A stretch of 64,000 nt of DNA from Gnetum montanum (Eukaryota; Streptophyta; Gnetopsida; Gnetales; Gnetaceae). The number at the start of each line of letters is the position of its first letter. The stretch's first letter is position 1. This document shows, piece after piece, positions 9,165-20,079 of the stretch. Below the pieces are notes generated by a model. The model was not told the origin of the DNA, searched no databases, and worked only from the letters and a program-made list of their open reading frames with translations. The stretch spans positions 72,831 to 136,830 of the forward strand of contig MNCI01015553.1 of the NCBI GenBank assembly GCA_015680685.1, in the 5' to 3' direction. The position numbers were made by a program, and so were the translations under genes.

Positions 9165-12100
9165 ATGGCTCATAAGACCTATTTTGCTGCTTGCGAAGGT
9201 CGACAAGGTGGAGAAGACCTTGGCATGCATGACACAGTTACGAGTTGTGGCACAAAGGACCACGACGTTGACCCAGTAAGTTACGCCTCCTCTACTTTTT
9301 TTTTGTTTTGTTTTATGTTTTTCCGCTATTTTCTACTTTTGGTCTGCATCCTATCAGTTTTGCATTTGTTCTCAGCTACCTGTGTTTTCTGGTTGTCATC
9401 ATGTCATTTTAGCCCATGCATCGTCATCGTTGTCATTTTGACCATTGCAGATGCATAAACATTGCATTATTGTTGCATGCAAGACCACTTAAGCACGAGG
9501 CTAGGGCAAATTAAGTTGCTTGAATTTTGAAATGGCGTAACGTGGGACCCTTAAAAGGGCTTAGCCGTGTGACACTTGTTTTGCTAGGGTATGTCGTTAA
9601 TTGGCTATTACTACGCTAGGCTACTTGCATGTTCTTGCTACACTAGGCCTTCACGCCCTTGCTGTGCTATGTGTGGGAAAGGTTATGCTACGTTGCTACT
9701 ATATTGCATATGTATTTCTTTAGGATACGATGCCAATGTTTGCTGATTGTGTTATGTAGGGCAGGGTTGAGACCTAGGCTGATTATATTGGAGATTAGAG
9801 AGGTCCTGTGCCACGTGGATAGGCCTATGGCTGCCGTTCCTCCTCCCCATATATGTATGGGGGACTGAGGGGTCTGGTTCAGGCTCGGGGCACATGAATT
9901 TTTACAGTTTCTCCTCAACCACTTCAGTGTGATTGTTTGGTCCTCCCTGGAGCAGGAGGAGGTGTTCGCCATCATAGAAACCATTTTGCCTAGGGCAACC
10001 TAGGGCATTTTGAGGTTTCTGATCAATGGGCTAGTCACAAGTGGGCAGGGAGAAGGATCCACCCAACGTCCAACAGGGTTGAGGTGCTTGGCCTGGATCT
10101 AAGAGATGGTTGAGTATGACTGCTACCACCACTTTAATACGTTGTTCCTTGCATGTTTCATGATGATGTGCTTCCAGAACCCTTAAGGAATGGTCTAAGT
10201 TACCGACGGGTAGGTTTTGCAACTTCATTTTGCTATGTTTGCACTACTTTGGATAGGGTGGCCTAATGCTAACAGTAAGGGCTTACTATTAGGTTTTTCC
10301 TTGACGATGTAGGCATTAACGACCTACCGGACCAACTGGCCATGGAACAGCTGGCCCTACAAGAGTTCTCATCTGCCCAAAACATGTGGGTGGGTGTGAT
10401 TTGTCAACGTGGGGGTGAGTACCGCACTTACATAGCCAAATACTTTCCTCTTTATAAGAAATGTAGGCAGTAGGGATAGTTGGACAAGGAGTGGATGAGA
10501 CCCTTCAAACTGGTCACGGTTGAAGAAGTTCTAGTTGAACTCCCAGAGTTCCCACTACTATACTGACCTAGTAGGTCAAGAGGTTGCTGCTATGTGTTTA
10601 AATTCCTTTGTAAATTTTGCATTTCCTACACCTTTATGCTAAACATTTTGTGAACTTGTAGCAAGGGTGAAGAAGACCAAGGAGGTGACGGTGATGGCCG
10701 CCGAGGCTCAAGGAGGGAACATCTACTTCAAATTTGAAGAAGTAGTGGGGAGCTAGTGCTAGCTAAACATCGGGGCTTTAGACACCCTCCTCTTGAATCT
10801 CGAGAAGGTGGGGCTTATGGATCTATTCTTGGCCCTGAATCCGAACGTTCCTGCGGCTGAGATGCTCACCTTGATCAGCTCCTTTTTCGATAAGGTGGGC
10901 CATTTTCACTTGAGCGGTCATTGACATCAATGACTAGTTGTTTGTGGATTTGTTCGACATCCCTATCAAAGGGATTAAGGTGGGGTATCCAAGATGGAGT
11001 TGACCCTTCGGAAGAAGGACCTTGAAGAGTGGTTAGGGCTCACCAAGGAGAGTAAGGGGCTGCCCATGGAGAAGCTCAAGGAAGGACCCATCAAGAAGCT
11101 CTACCCTATTTCCGTGCTTGCACGTTCCCCCAGCTAATTAACCAGGGGAAGGTCCTAGGGCTTGAGTAAGCCTAGATCATGCATGAGGTCATGGAGGAGG
11201 GGACTTGCTACAACTGGGCTGAGTCCCTATGCAAAGGCTTGTGGATCACGATCTTGGGACACCGTAAGAAGATGGATGCTGGATCCAACATCCACTATGC
11301 CTTTTATATAGGCTGCCTCAATCGCTTTACAGAATTCTTGGTGCTTTGGAAGAGAGGAAACTGGGTTTTGTGGAATCGCAACCAGATTTTCAAACCCTGG
11401 ATTTGCCAGGTCCTCTGGACCACCCGAGCCCAGGATCCTCCAGAAGTAGTTGGGAAGTCATTTTCTGTAATGACTAAGGATCGGGCAGCCTGTAATGTTC
11501 ATGGAAAAGATAGTGTAGGAGAGACACCCCCCACTATGGATGGTAGCATGTCATGGGGTGGGTGTTTTATAGCTGAAACGGTTGTCAGCATATTGCGGAG
11601 GAAGAGGCCTCCCCCAGCCTTGCACGTGAAAGAGGAGGAAGGACGAATGGCTCAAACTGTAGAGGACGTGACCTCTTGTTGGTAAGTGCTTTTTTTCAGT
11701 GCTTACTTTGTTGTGGTCTACTATACAATGCTACGCTAGATGAGGTAGCATAGCGTAGCATCTATTTTAGGCTACTTGCTTTGAACTAATGCTAACGTGT
11801 CTAACTATCATAAGAGAGAGAAGAAGACGAAGTGAGTGACGAAGAGGTGTTAGCCCCTAGGACAGGGGCTATGAATAAAGATGTGGGGGCCCTAGTTTTG
11901 GCAAGAGGGGCCTTGGTAGCGATGAATAAGAACACAGAGGTCCCAATTTTGATGAGAGGGGCTTCGGTCACGAAGAGTGAATCTCCTACAGCTAGGGTAG
12001 GGACTTTCATCATTAGGGAGAATCCTCCCATTGAGGATTCCATTTTAAATAAAAAAGATGCTGGTCTCCTTAAGGGGAAATCACCAGTGCATGAAGAGGA

Positions 12101-13516
12101 GGTCCATATGGACCTAGGAGGAACTTCCAGCTAGGCCTCCACCATTGTTCTACGTTAGTCAAAAGAAAGACCATCATCAGATGTTGGTGAGTTTGGCAAC
12201 ATGTATGCCTTGTCAGAGTCTGCTTTGGTCATTGCTAATGTGTTTGGCTATGTGACAGATGCTACTGTTGATGTCTCAGGAGCCACCCTAGCTCATGCTG
12301 AGCCTTAGGCTGAATTCCCCAACAAGTTCACATTCATGCAGGGGGTTGTTGATGACATGATTAAGAGCCTTCAACAGGTGGACCTTGAAGCAGGTAAGTA
12401 GTGGTGTTACTTTAGCGGTGCTATGCTAAAGTTTCGTGTGTTTGCTACTTGTGCTACGCTAATGCGACTAATTTTTTTTCATGCTATGATAGCTTCTCGA
12501 CTCAAGTGGGACCCAACACAACCTTTGAAGGTCAGTGCCATATCCTTGTTCCCATTGGAAAAAATTGAGGTATCGCAGGTGTGCTTTGCTCTCAGCACAT
12601 TCTCTGTGGAAGTGCCGACGTACTAACGAAGAGTTATGGAAATGGACCCAAAGGGTGGAGCAAGAGGAGGCCAACCTGAGGTCTGAGTTAGTGAATATTA
12701 GGTCGAGGAATGAGTTCCTGATAGCCCAGGCTACCAACGGTAAGGACTAGTGCATAGCCATGGTGGATCATGCTAGATTTTGAACGCTTGCTAGCCAAAA
12801 TGTCAAGAATACCTGCGAGGTGATAGAGCACCGCATGCAAATGGACCTGCTAGACCAGAAGTGTCAAGATTTGAAAGACCTTAGCACTAAGATCTTCGAG
12901 TGGGGGTAGACCTAGAGAAACCACAAGTATATGTATAAACAAGAGAGTGCTGCCCACCGCAAGTTATATGAGGAGGTCACTGTGGAGACTTTTATGTATG
13001 AAGCATTTGTAAATGCTATTGACACATTTGAGGCTTATAGTAGGTTCAAGGAACAAGTCAAGGTGATGAAGGATGCTAACCCACAGGTGACCCTTCCCAC
13101 AGGAGAGGCTACGACCATCCCCTATGCTCTGGGGCTGCCAAGATGGACACCTGCTAAAAGGGTGAGAGCTGCTACGGCAGATCCTATGCTAGATAGGAGA
13201 CGTTGGATAGATGTCTCAATGGAGGAGGTCTGGCGTTGCCTTGGATTCAGCTTAAACCAAATACCCTTCGAGATAGACACGGGACCTGCTCAGGTCAGTC
13301 ACATTTTACTGTGTTAAAGTTCACGTTTAGTTGTAATTTTTGCTTGTTACCCTAACTGATCACTTCACCCTTACAATGTAGGCCCCCGGTGAAGGCATAG
13401 CACTCGTAGAGGGAGGGAACGAATAGCCAGCGGAGGGAAACCATGGAGAAGGTAATGCACAAGGCGAAGATGCAGGAGCAGATGGAAAAAGAGAGATGAA
13501 TAGAGGCAACCCATGA
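9165..13516 (+). pseudogene. T2 antisense gene, about eight exons, unrecognised product
   Basis: A plus-strand gene lying between protease and RT of T2. Predicted exons: 9165-9275, 9760-10209, 10313-10574, 10662-11681, 11815-12186, 12259-12393, 12493-13293 and 13382-13516, with GT...AG ends (donors such as GTAAGT at 9276 and 11682, and GTGAGT at 12187). The T1 gene has the same exons in the same order. Exon 2 encodes a segment with EFLQFLLNHFSVIVWS, exon 3 has RGGEYRTY, and exon 4 is the longest (MEEGTCYNWAESLCKGLW, QIFKPWICQVLWTT). Exon 5 is acidic and low-complexity. Exon 7 has a coiled-coil stretch (EELWKWTQRVEQEEANL). The product would be roughly 1,100 residues. I do not recognise the family. 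The reading phase between exons 1 and 2 is uncertain. Exons 2-4, 7 and 8 hold stops and exon 4 a frameshift, so this copy is dead. Antisense ORFs are known in other Tat elements, usually between integrase and the 3' LTR. Confidence 0.72.
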
Positions 13517-13613
13517 TCACATGGGGGGTTTCTTTTTTTGAAAATTTAATGTTTTGAAAGTTTTTGAACTCTTGTGCACCAAACTTTGCGAGCATTAGAA
13601 GACAAAAATTTTG

Positions 13614-13619
13614 AATAAA
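13614..13619 (+). terminator. AATAAA polyadenylation signal of T2 antisense gene
   Basis: AATAAA lies about 100 bases beyond the predicted stop codon and before array D, a fitting place for 3' end formation of the antisense transcript. The T1 copy has no exact AATAAA at the aligned place. Confidence 0.45.
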
Positions 13620-13690
13620 GTGAGCAAATTTAAAGCAAGCTTGTATACTGCATACGTGCATTTTGGTATAGAATTTTCATGCTTTCGTGT

Positions 13691-13945
13691 GCTAGTTTTA
13701 AGCCATTTCGGGCCATTGCATAGTATGCTATAGGAATGATGCATCAACAACTTGGAAAAATAGCTAAATAGCAACTTGTGCTAGTGTTAGGCCATTTTGG
13801 GCCATAGCGTAGCATTGCTAGTTTTGGGCCATTTCGGGCCATAGCGTATTGCTAGTTTTAGGACATTTTGGGCCATGTTGTATTGCTAGTTTTAGGCCAT
13901 TTTGGGCCATATTGCATCGCTAGTTTTAGGCCATTTTGGATCATT
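13691..13945 (+). repeat. hairpin-unit array D, between T2 antisense gene and protease
   Basis: Six units of GCTAGTTTTAGGCCATTTTG followed by GGCC. Each has GGCC, a six-base loop and GGCC, for example 13895-13908. The stem is GGCC/GGCC in place of GGTC/GACC, so both arms differ from array C and still pair. One unit with AAGCC and one with GGAC show decay. Confidence 0.87.
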
Positions 13946-13990
13946 TCGTATCACTTATGAATGGTGTGCAGGCAAGAAGCAATGGGATTG

Positions 13991-14640
13991 CTATGCTAGG
14001 CAAAGCCGCTTCTTGACTCGACACGAATTGAGTGGGACGTAAGGTTGAGACATTCCGCTAGGGCCTTCATCCACATCGTCACCCCCTACTTGGAAGGGCA
14101 ACTCAACCCATGCATTTTCACTTAGGGGAAAAACTTTTTGGGCTGACCCCTCTGTCAGATAGTCAGTGTAAGTTGCAACAGGAATTTCGTTCTTAGAAGT
14201 TATGACTTCCAAGCCTTCTTCCATGCCTATGTTGTGGATTGCTTGCATTGCTACTTTGTCACCGTGGATCTCACTTCTCTGCCTACGTAAGGTAGGTGGA
14301 TCTCTTGATGTATGGGTGAGGAAATAGCCCTAAGTTATGCTAACCATGATCTCCCCAAGATCAAGTTAAACCTAGGCATTTCCTCGACCACGATGAACGT
14401 CACTTCTGTGGGGAACTGGTCCCCTACTATGAAGTTTATGTGAACTGTACCTTTCACCACAACTCGCATCCCATTTAATGACCTTAGGCATGTCGTCTTT
14501 GTGGGTTTGATTTGGTCGACCAAGCCTAGCTTGTCTACAATGGGGAAGGGGATGACATTCGTGGCGGCCCCATCACCAATGTGTACCCTTCGGATTTGGT
14601 GTTAATTGATCTGAATTGTGATGAATAGGGGTGACATAGT
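13991..14640 (-). pseudogene. T2 aspartic protease and following segment
   Basis: Retropepsin-type protease that would process the polyprotein. The active-site region reads VHIGDGAATN where T1 reads HIDDEAATN and T3 HIDDGARKN, so the ancestral motif was probably HIDDGAATN and the catalytic Asp is Gly here. The C-terminal EEMPRFNLILGRSWLA is typical of gypsy proteases. It is followed by about 85 residues of unknown role (13991-14248) that T1 also has. This segment ends at the border of array D, where the sense frame stops and the antisense gene region begins. Confidence 0.85.
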
Positions 14641-15378
14641 CACCTGATACTTCACAAGGTCTTCCCTAATGGAGTCATCACGAGAGGTTAGTTGAGGTTG
14701 CTCTGACTCTGTGGACACAGAGGGAAGCATAATCAAGTAGATCGCTTCCTCCTTTGCTGGCATGTCTTCGTTGACCGGAGTCGCTGTCAACATGCAGATC
14801 AGAGCTTCACAGTGTGGAGTAGATGTCATGATCAGGTCATACAAGCTCAAGGTAGTGTTTTTTTTTCTTAGAACCTGTTTGACCTGTGTGAGGGTGTCTA
14901 AGAGGTCTTGGGTGCCCCCTAGTTTGCTGGTGCTTTCCTCCTCTTCCATTTTTCCTAGAAGACTAATTTCTCGAGGAGAAACAACCTCAGATCTAGGCTC
15001 AGATCCTTGTTGACCGAGCGATGTGGACTGTGTGGTTGCCTTGACCTTTGTGTTTTCCATAAATGCAGAAGTAAAATAAGTAGGCTCAGGAGTGCCTACG
15101 GCGGTACCTTCCTTAGACGCCTCGCCCATGAAGTGGACTTCTTACCTTGCAGTGTGAGAAGATTGCTTAGTTGCTTTGTGTGAGATAGGGACCATCGAGG
15201 GAGTTGGCCCCCTGATGACAAAAGGAGCTAAAGGTGTTAGGGGGCGGAGTTGCGTGGCCCCACCGACAGGTGATGCAAAGGTGGATGCCCATGAAGGAAC
15301 CCTTAGGACAAAAGGCTGTTGCAAGCTTTGATTAGGTGCCCATGATACCGGTGAACTACGTTGAGGCACACGGATCAT
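14641..15378 (-). pseudogene. T2 gag-protease linker
   Basis: A minus-strand frame continuing from gag into protease, with few stops. It is hydrophilic and Ser/Thr/Pro-rich, with a conserved VLRKKNTTLSLYDLIMTSTP stretch that T3 shares (KQKNTTMSLYDLVMTSSA at about 26700). The role is unknown. The conserved patch before the protease suggests a structural or cleavage-site function. Confidence 0.7.
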
Positions 15379-15399
15379 GAATGGCTGCTAGGGTGGCCT

Positions 15400-17778
15400 A
15401 GGATCATTTTCAATGCCGATGGCATTGATTACATAACTAGAATTGTTGGCATTGAGGTGATCTGTGTAGACATACATAGATTGGTTTTCAGGGTGAATTG
15501 GGTTGATTTCATCTAGCACCAATTTCCCCTGGTCGATTAATCTCTAGATGTCATCCTACAACGCCAGATAGTAATCTATGCTGTGGCCACATAGTTGGTG
15601 GTAATTGAAAAATATGTCTAGCTTGAAACCCCTAGGAACTGGAGGCTCATTGGGCAAGGCCAAAGAGGGGTTCCTAAGGAGCTTGCAATAGCATTTATGT
15701 TTTGCGGCTACTTCTTCCAACATTTGTTTATGTCAAATGTATCCTGCTGCCAGCAGTTGCTTCAAAAGCTCTGAAGGCTTAAGAGGTAGTGGGGTGTACT
15801 TTGAGTGGTCTTTGCACTGAAATTTGGGCTTAGGTTGTGCAGATGTCTCAGATGTGGGTGTAATAGGTTGCGGCATGTGGCCTGATTTGGGCATAGGGTT
15901 GGCTACAGGTGCGACCGATTTCTTACTATTCTTGCTATTGTTGTTAGGTTTGGGTTTGGCCTCGGCTGCCATAGCGGCCACTATGGTTGTTGGGGCTTTA
16001 CCCTTCTCCTTCTTTGTGAAGGTGTTCTTGTAAGCGATGTAGGCCAGGTCTTTGCTTGCCTCAGCCACATCTTGTATGCTCTTAGTCTGGGTGAAAGCCT
16101 GACTAAGAGAGCGAGGAGCAAGGTAGTACAGTTTGGATTTGATGAAGTCGTTCACTACACTCTTGAAGATGGCCAATAGGTGGGACTCCACGATGGGCTC
16201 CCGAATCTCGTTAAGGATCACGCTCCAACTCTGGATGAACTTTTGGACTAGCTCTAAGGGATCTTGCTTCACACTCATCAACTGGTCTAGTGTGGTTTCT
16301 GGCTTCAATTTGTACTTGAAGAACATCATTAACTAGGTAAGAAACTCTTCGAAAGTTGAAATGGATGAGCGTGGCAATGCATGGTACCAATCCAATGCTT
16401 TCCTAGCTAGGGACATGGCGAAGACACGAATGATAGTATGTAGCCATTACTGTAGTAGCAGAGACTCAAAACTGAAGGTGACAACATGTGCATTGGGATC
16501 TCCCTCCCCATCGTATTTTGTGAAATGTGGGAGAGACATCCCTGGAGGTAATGTTAGAGTAGGAATTGTAGGACTAATAGGATCATCCTGGTAGAAGTCC
16601 ATGACTTTTACCATGTCAGACCCAATAGCCTTGAGCGGTTTTATTTCCTCATTGAGGGTCTGGATGAGCTAAAATTCTTGGTCCATACCAGGCGATGTTG
16701 TGGATGATTGGGGTGCTGCAGAGGCTGCGCTCTCATGTGGTATGGAAGAGGTGATGGTGTGATCCATCGACGGTACCATTGGGATGACCCCCGCTAGCGG
16801 TGCCACTTGTGTTGTCCACCACCCGGTAGGTGGTTTTGTTAAGGTGGTAGCCATAGGTTGGGCTGCCATATGGACTACTTTTGTCACTAGCAGCGTGGAC
16901 CATAACCCCTGATTAGGCTATGTTGATTGTGAGGTTTGGTGTATCTGAGAGTGCACGTAGTGAGACATCTATGACTGTTTTGGAGTAGGTAGAGAAGCGA
17001 ATGGATCCCACCATGTGGATGGAATAAACGTGAATGTAGGAATGATGGCAGAAGTCACTTATGTTTGTGAAGGTGGTATGACATGCATGTGCGATAGGGT
17101 AGCCATAGTTGGCATGTTATGTGCTACGAGAATAGACTATTGGATAGCCTACAAGGGGATAGTAGCTGTAAAAGGAACAAGCGAAAGAGGGCATTGGAAC
17201 GTCGCAGGATTAGCATGGCTACCCATAGCGGCTGTAGTTGTGAGTTGTAGAAGCATAGGCGTAATTAAAAAGGGAGTGGTAATAGACAATGGCTTAGCCT
17301 AGAAGGACTGGGTAGGAGGGATAGGAGCAGAATCGACCAGACCTTCCTCATCCGATTGAGCATCGAGTTCCTCTTGTCCGTCTTGGAAAGCATCATCTTG
17401 GTTAAACACAGTGTCCTATTGCTCCCTAAGCTTGGCTAACTAGATTAGTTGGTCCAGAAGCCTTTGGTATGCTTGCGTTAAAGGTAAAGAAACGTCGGGA
17501 GTAGGTACAAATTCCTTCCCATTGCAATAAGCAGACTCGAAGCTACATTTGTCCTTGAGTTCGTGTGCATGTAAGGGAAGATTGGCTTGCACCTTTGCAT
17601 AGAGGAAACTATAACACTCATGTTGTTGGGCTAATCCCTCAGGTCCTCAATTTTGGATTTTGAGGGATTGGTGTGTTTCCAGTGTTGGGTTCAATGGTCG
17701 TTCGACACCAGTAGTGCCTTGAACTGTGACGGGAACTTCAACGTTGAAGGTATGGGTAGCAGTAGTTGAAAAAGCCAT
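15400..17778 (-). pseudogene. T2 gag
   Basis: Gag of a Tat element, the capsid and RNA-packaging protein. The ATG at 17776-17778 opens a frame (MAFSTTATHTF) with a Pro/Thr-rich N-terminal part of about 350 residues, then the retrotransposon gag core (GEGDPNAH, ALDWYHALP, SISTFEEFL, KSKLYYLAPRSLSQAF), a Lys/Asn-rich basic segment and a degenerate CxxH...GHxxxxC knuckle (about 15530-15600), where Cys residues are replaced by Asn and Tyr. Multiple TAG stops break it. The N-terminal half shown here is missing from T1. Confidence 0.85.
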
Positions 17779-17852
17779 TACAAACTGTATAGTTTTACAA
17801 ACGAGCATAAGAAATGCAAAATGAGCAAAGAGACTGCGAGGCAACAAAAAAG

Positions 17853-18345
17853 AGGCTTTATGTCTTGTCGGGTTCCTGAGGAATGATCGAGGTGACCAAT
17901 CTGCACCACACAAAGCGTAAACAACCACAAGAGGGTGTCATGGTTACACAGCGCGCGATGAGGCACAAAGCACGTACAAGACTACCGTAAGATTAGATTT
18001 AGCTAGTTGGCAAAGGCTTTGGGTCTCGTAGGGTCCTCGAGGAATCATTGAAGTGATCGATCTGTACCACACACGATGGGGTACAAAGCACATGCAAGAC
18101 TGTTAGACGAGAAAGTTTACTAGCACACAAATAGGCTTTATGTCTCACAAGGCTCCGGAGGAACCATCAAGGTGATCAGCCTATACCACACATGATGGGG
18201 TATAGAATGCATGTAAGACTACTGTAAAATGAGCTAGTTAGCTGACAATCGGAGGCCTTGTGTTCTGCGGGGCTCTCGAGGAATCGTTGAAGTGATCGAT
18301 CTATACCACGCAAAGAGCAAACAACCACGGAAGGGTGTCATATTT
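17853..18345 (-). repeat. T2 leader tandem repeats
   Basis: Four degenerate units of about 115-160 bp in the untranslated leader, starting near 17853, 18010, 18130 and 18245. Each contains a GGCTTTRTGTCTC-like start, an RTCGATCTRTACCACAC core and, in some, a GATGGGGTA element. T1 has a single unit at 42230-42330, so T2 or its parent amplified it. Confidence 0.72.
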
Positions 18346-18412
18346 ACACTTACGCATATCAGGGTGTAGAAGGCTCACAAAACTATCATGACACATAGAA
18401 AAGGCACCAAAA

Positions 18413-18431
18413 GGCCCTCCTTCTAGCACCA
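18413..18431 (-). promoter_or_regulatory. T2 primer binding site
   Basis: Minus-strand TGGTGCTAGAAGGAGGGCC lies six bases inside the 5' LTR. T3 has TGGCGCTAGAAGGAGGGCC, and T1 a mutated form. I cannot assign the tRNA by eye. Confidence 0.75.
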
Positions 18432-18437
18432 GAAAAC

Positions 18438-20074
18438 TATAATGATCGAAAACATCGGTGGCTGGAAAACATCGAGAGGTTGGCGGATGTGACAGTCTCA
18501 ACCCTGTATCCGTGGATGGCTGTTCTGAGAGTGTGTGTGGATACGGGGCACCCTAAATAGTCTTGTTGATCAGACAGGGACTTAATCAGCATCTACATAG
18601 CCTTTTGCAATAAATAATTTAGAAACAAGGATGAAAACACGAAGTAATTCTTGAAAGTAAATAAAAAAGTCAATAATGCAACACATGGAAATAAGCAGAA
18701 AAACAAAGTAAAATACAGTTAGGAAAGTGCACCACTCCAAAGCTACAAATTTGCTCTGTTAAGATGGATACAGTTGGTTGCACAAAAGGTTGTGCACTTG
18801 GGTGTGGACTTTAACACTGACAATGCATGGATTCTACTAAGGTGGTAGAAGGGGGGACAAAATGGAATGTCAGTCGAGAATGATAACTGTTCGCATTGTC
18901 GAACAGAAAGCTTACAATGCTAGATGCTGCAATATGCTAGAAGGAGAACTTGATTTGCCAAGTGGAAGAGAAATAAGACACTTGGCAAAATTTGAACTGA
19001 ATGGAATTTTCATTGCAACCGGGGGGAGAGAGTGAGTCAGGGAGTCTCTGCTCAAAAAAAGAAAACATTTTTTAAAAAAATTAAGTAGAATGGAACCCTT
19101 TGAATGTTGCTTATCGGGGTATTTATAGGACCAAGGGCATGCAATAGGGCTGATTTGGATGCCATGTGCCCTAAGAATTTGTTGACTTGTTGGTTTCGCA
19201 CATGCCAATATAACCATTGGACGTGCATGACCGTTGTGACCATGAGTCTGTGATGTCACAACCGTGAACCTGCCACGCTATAATTGCACCATCAGCATCT
19301 GGATACGTGTGCCAATAGTTCAATTAGGTGAAGTGTGTTGATATCGTAGAACCACCCGCATGCTTCGCCGCATGTCATACCATGACATGCTTGGTGTGGC
19401 ATAGCATGTTGTCCTACTATACATGTGCTACATGCTTGCTACGCTATGTAGCGTAGTGTCCGACCTTAGTCACAAAAAACTTGGCCGAGCTGCAAACCTT
19501 ACTTTCTGCACTGTGGAACTTGCAACTTTGCTAGCCTAGTTTTTGAGCTATCTTCTGTCTCTTCCATAGTATTGCTATGCCTTTTTGTGCCATGTAGCTT
19601 AGTGTATCATAGCAGTAGACATGGTCTACCACTTCCTAATTGAAAGGGACATTTGAAGGACTTGAAGTTGGGTCGTGCAACTGGCTGCACAATTGTTGCT
19701 ATGCTACGCTATGCTTCATAGCGTAGCATAGTGTGACACTTCTCTTTGCAGATGTTTTTTGAGGTTTGCTACACTACATAGTGAGGGGTAGCATAGTAGA
19801 CTTCATGCCTTAGAAAACTTTCTGAACTGTTTCTTGCACATCCAGAATGCTGCTGCCAACTCCGCGCCGTTTCTGAGGAAGCTGTCGACTGGGCAAGCTA
19901 CTTGGATGAATAGGAAAGATGACCCATAGAGCCTATTCATGCCCAAAGTAGAAAATTTGCTGAACTGGTCGGCCTGAACTTAGAGTGTTCTCCTCTCGAA
20001 GAACTACCATAATGCTGTGTGAAGTACTTTGCCTGGTGAAGCGAGAATGACCTCGCATTTTTTGGGGTGTTTTA
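18438..20074 (-). repeat. T2 5' LTR (right copy)
   Basis: Matches 1777-3455. The outer end on the minus strand is TAAAACACCCC (TG changed to TA), and the inner end is GATCATTATA where the left copy has GGTCGTTACA, so both terminal dinucleotides show transitions. A TATAAATA box lies at 19120-19127 on the minus strand. A strong palindrome sits at 19699-19731. Confidence 0.92.
19699..19731. repeat. perfect 15-bp inverted repeat in T2 5' LTR
   Basis: CTATGCTACGCTATG, loop CTT, CATAGCGTAGCATAG. The left LTR has a decayed version near 3080-3120. The T1 LTR has different palindromes of the same GCTACG/CTATGC type. Confidence 0.9.
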
Positions 20075-20079
20075 GTTTG
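20075..20079. repeat. target-site duplication of T2, right copy (GTTTG)
   Basis: GTTTG follows the right LTR and equals 1772-1776. Directly beyond it the T1 integrase frame resumes. Confidence 0.92.

Larger units (their letters stand above)
1777..20074 (-). mobile_element. T2: near full-length Tat-lineage LTR retrotransposon nested in T1
   Basis: About 18.3 kb with LTRs at 1777-3455 and 18438-20074 and the GTTTG duplication. Minus-strand order: 5' LTR, primer site, repeat-rich leader, gag, protease, array D, antisense gene, array C, RT and first RNase H, second RNase H, integrase, array B, 3' noncoding region, polypurine tract, 3' LTR. By eye the LTRs are roughly 85-90% identical, so the insertion is old. 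All frames contain stops. It is the best copy of the family in the window because it lacks the two large deletions of T1. Confidence 0.93.

Noticed and set aside
9165-13516. Antisense gene as a captured host gene or as a plant mobile domain or gypsy-type transposon domain protein
   Set aside because: A few residues (DLFSVPFDGLP) recall the plant mobile domain, but the expected motif order is missing. No host family was recognised, so no name is given.
18413-18431. Assigning a specific tRNA to the primer site
   Set aside because: The site is clear but the matching tRNA could not be named with confidence from memory.
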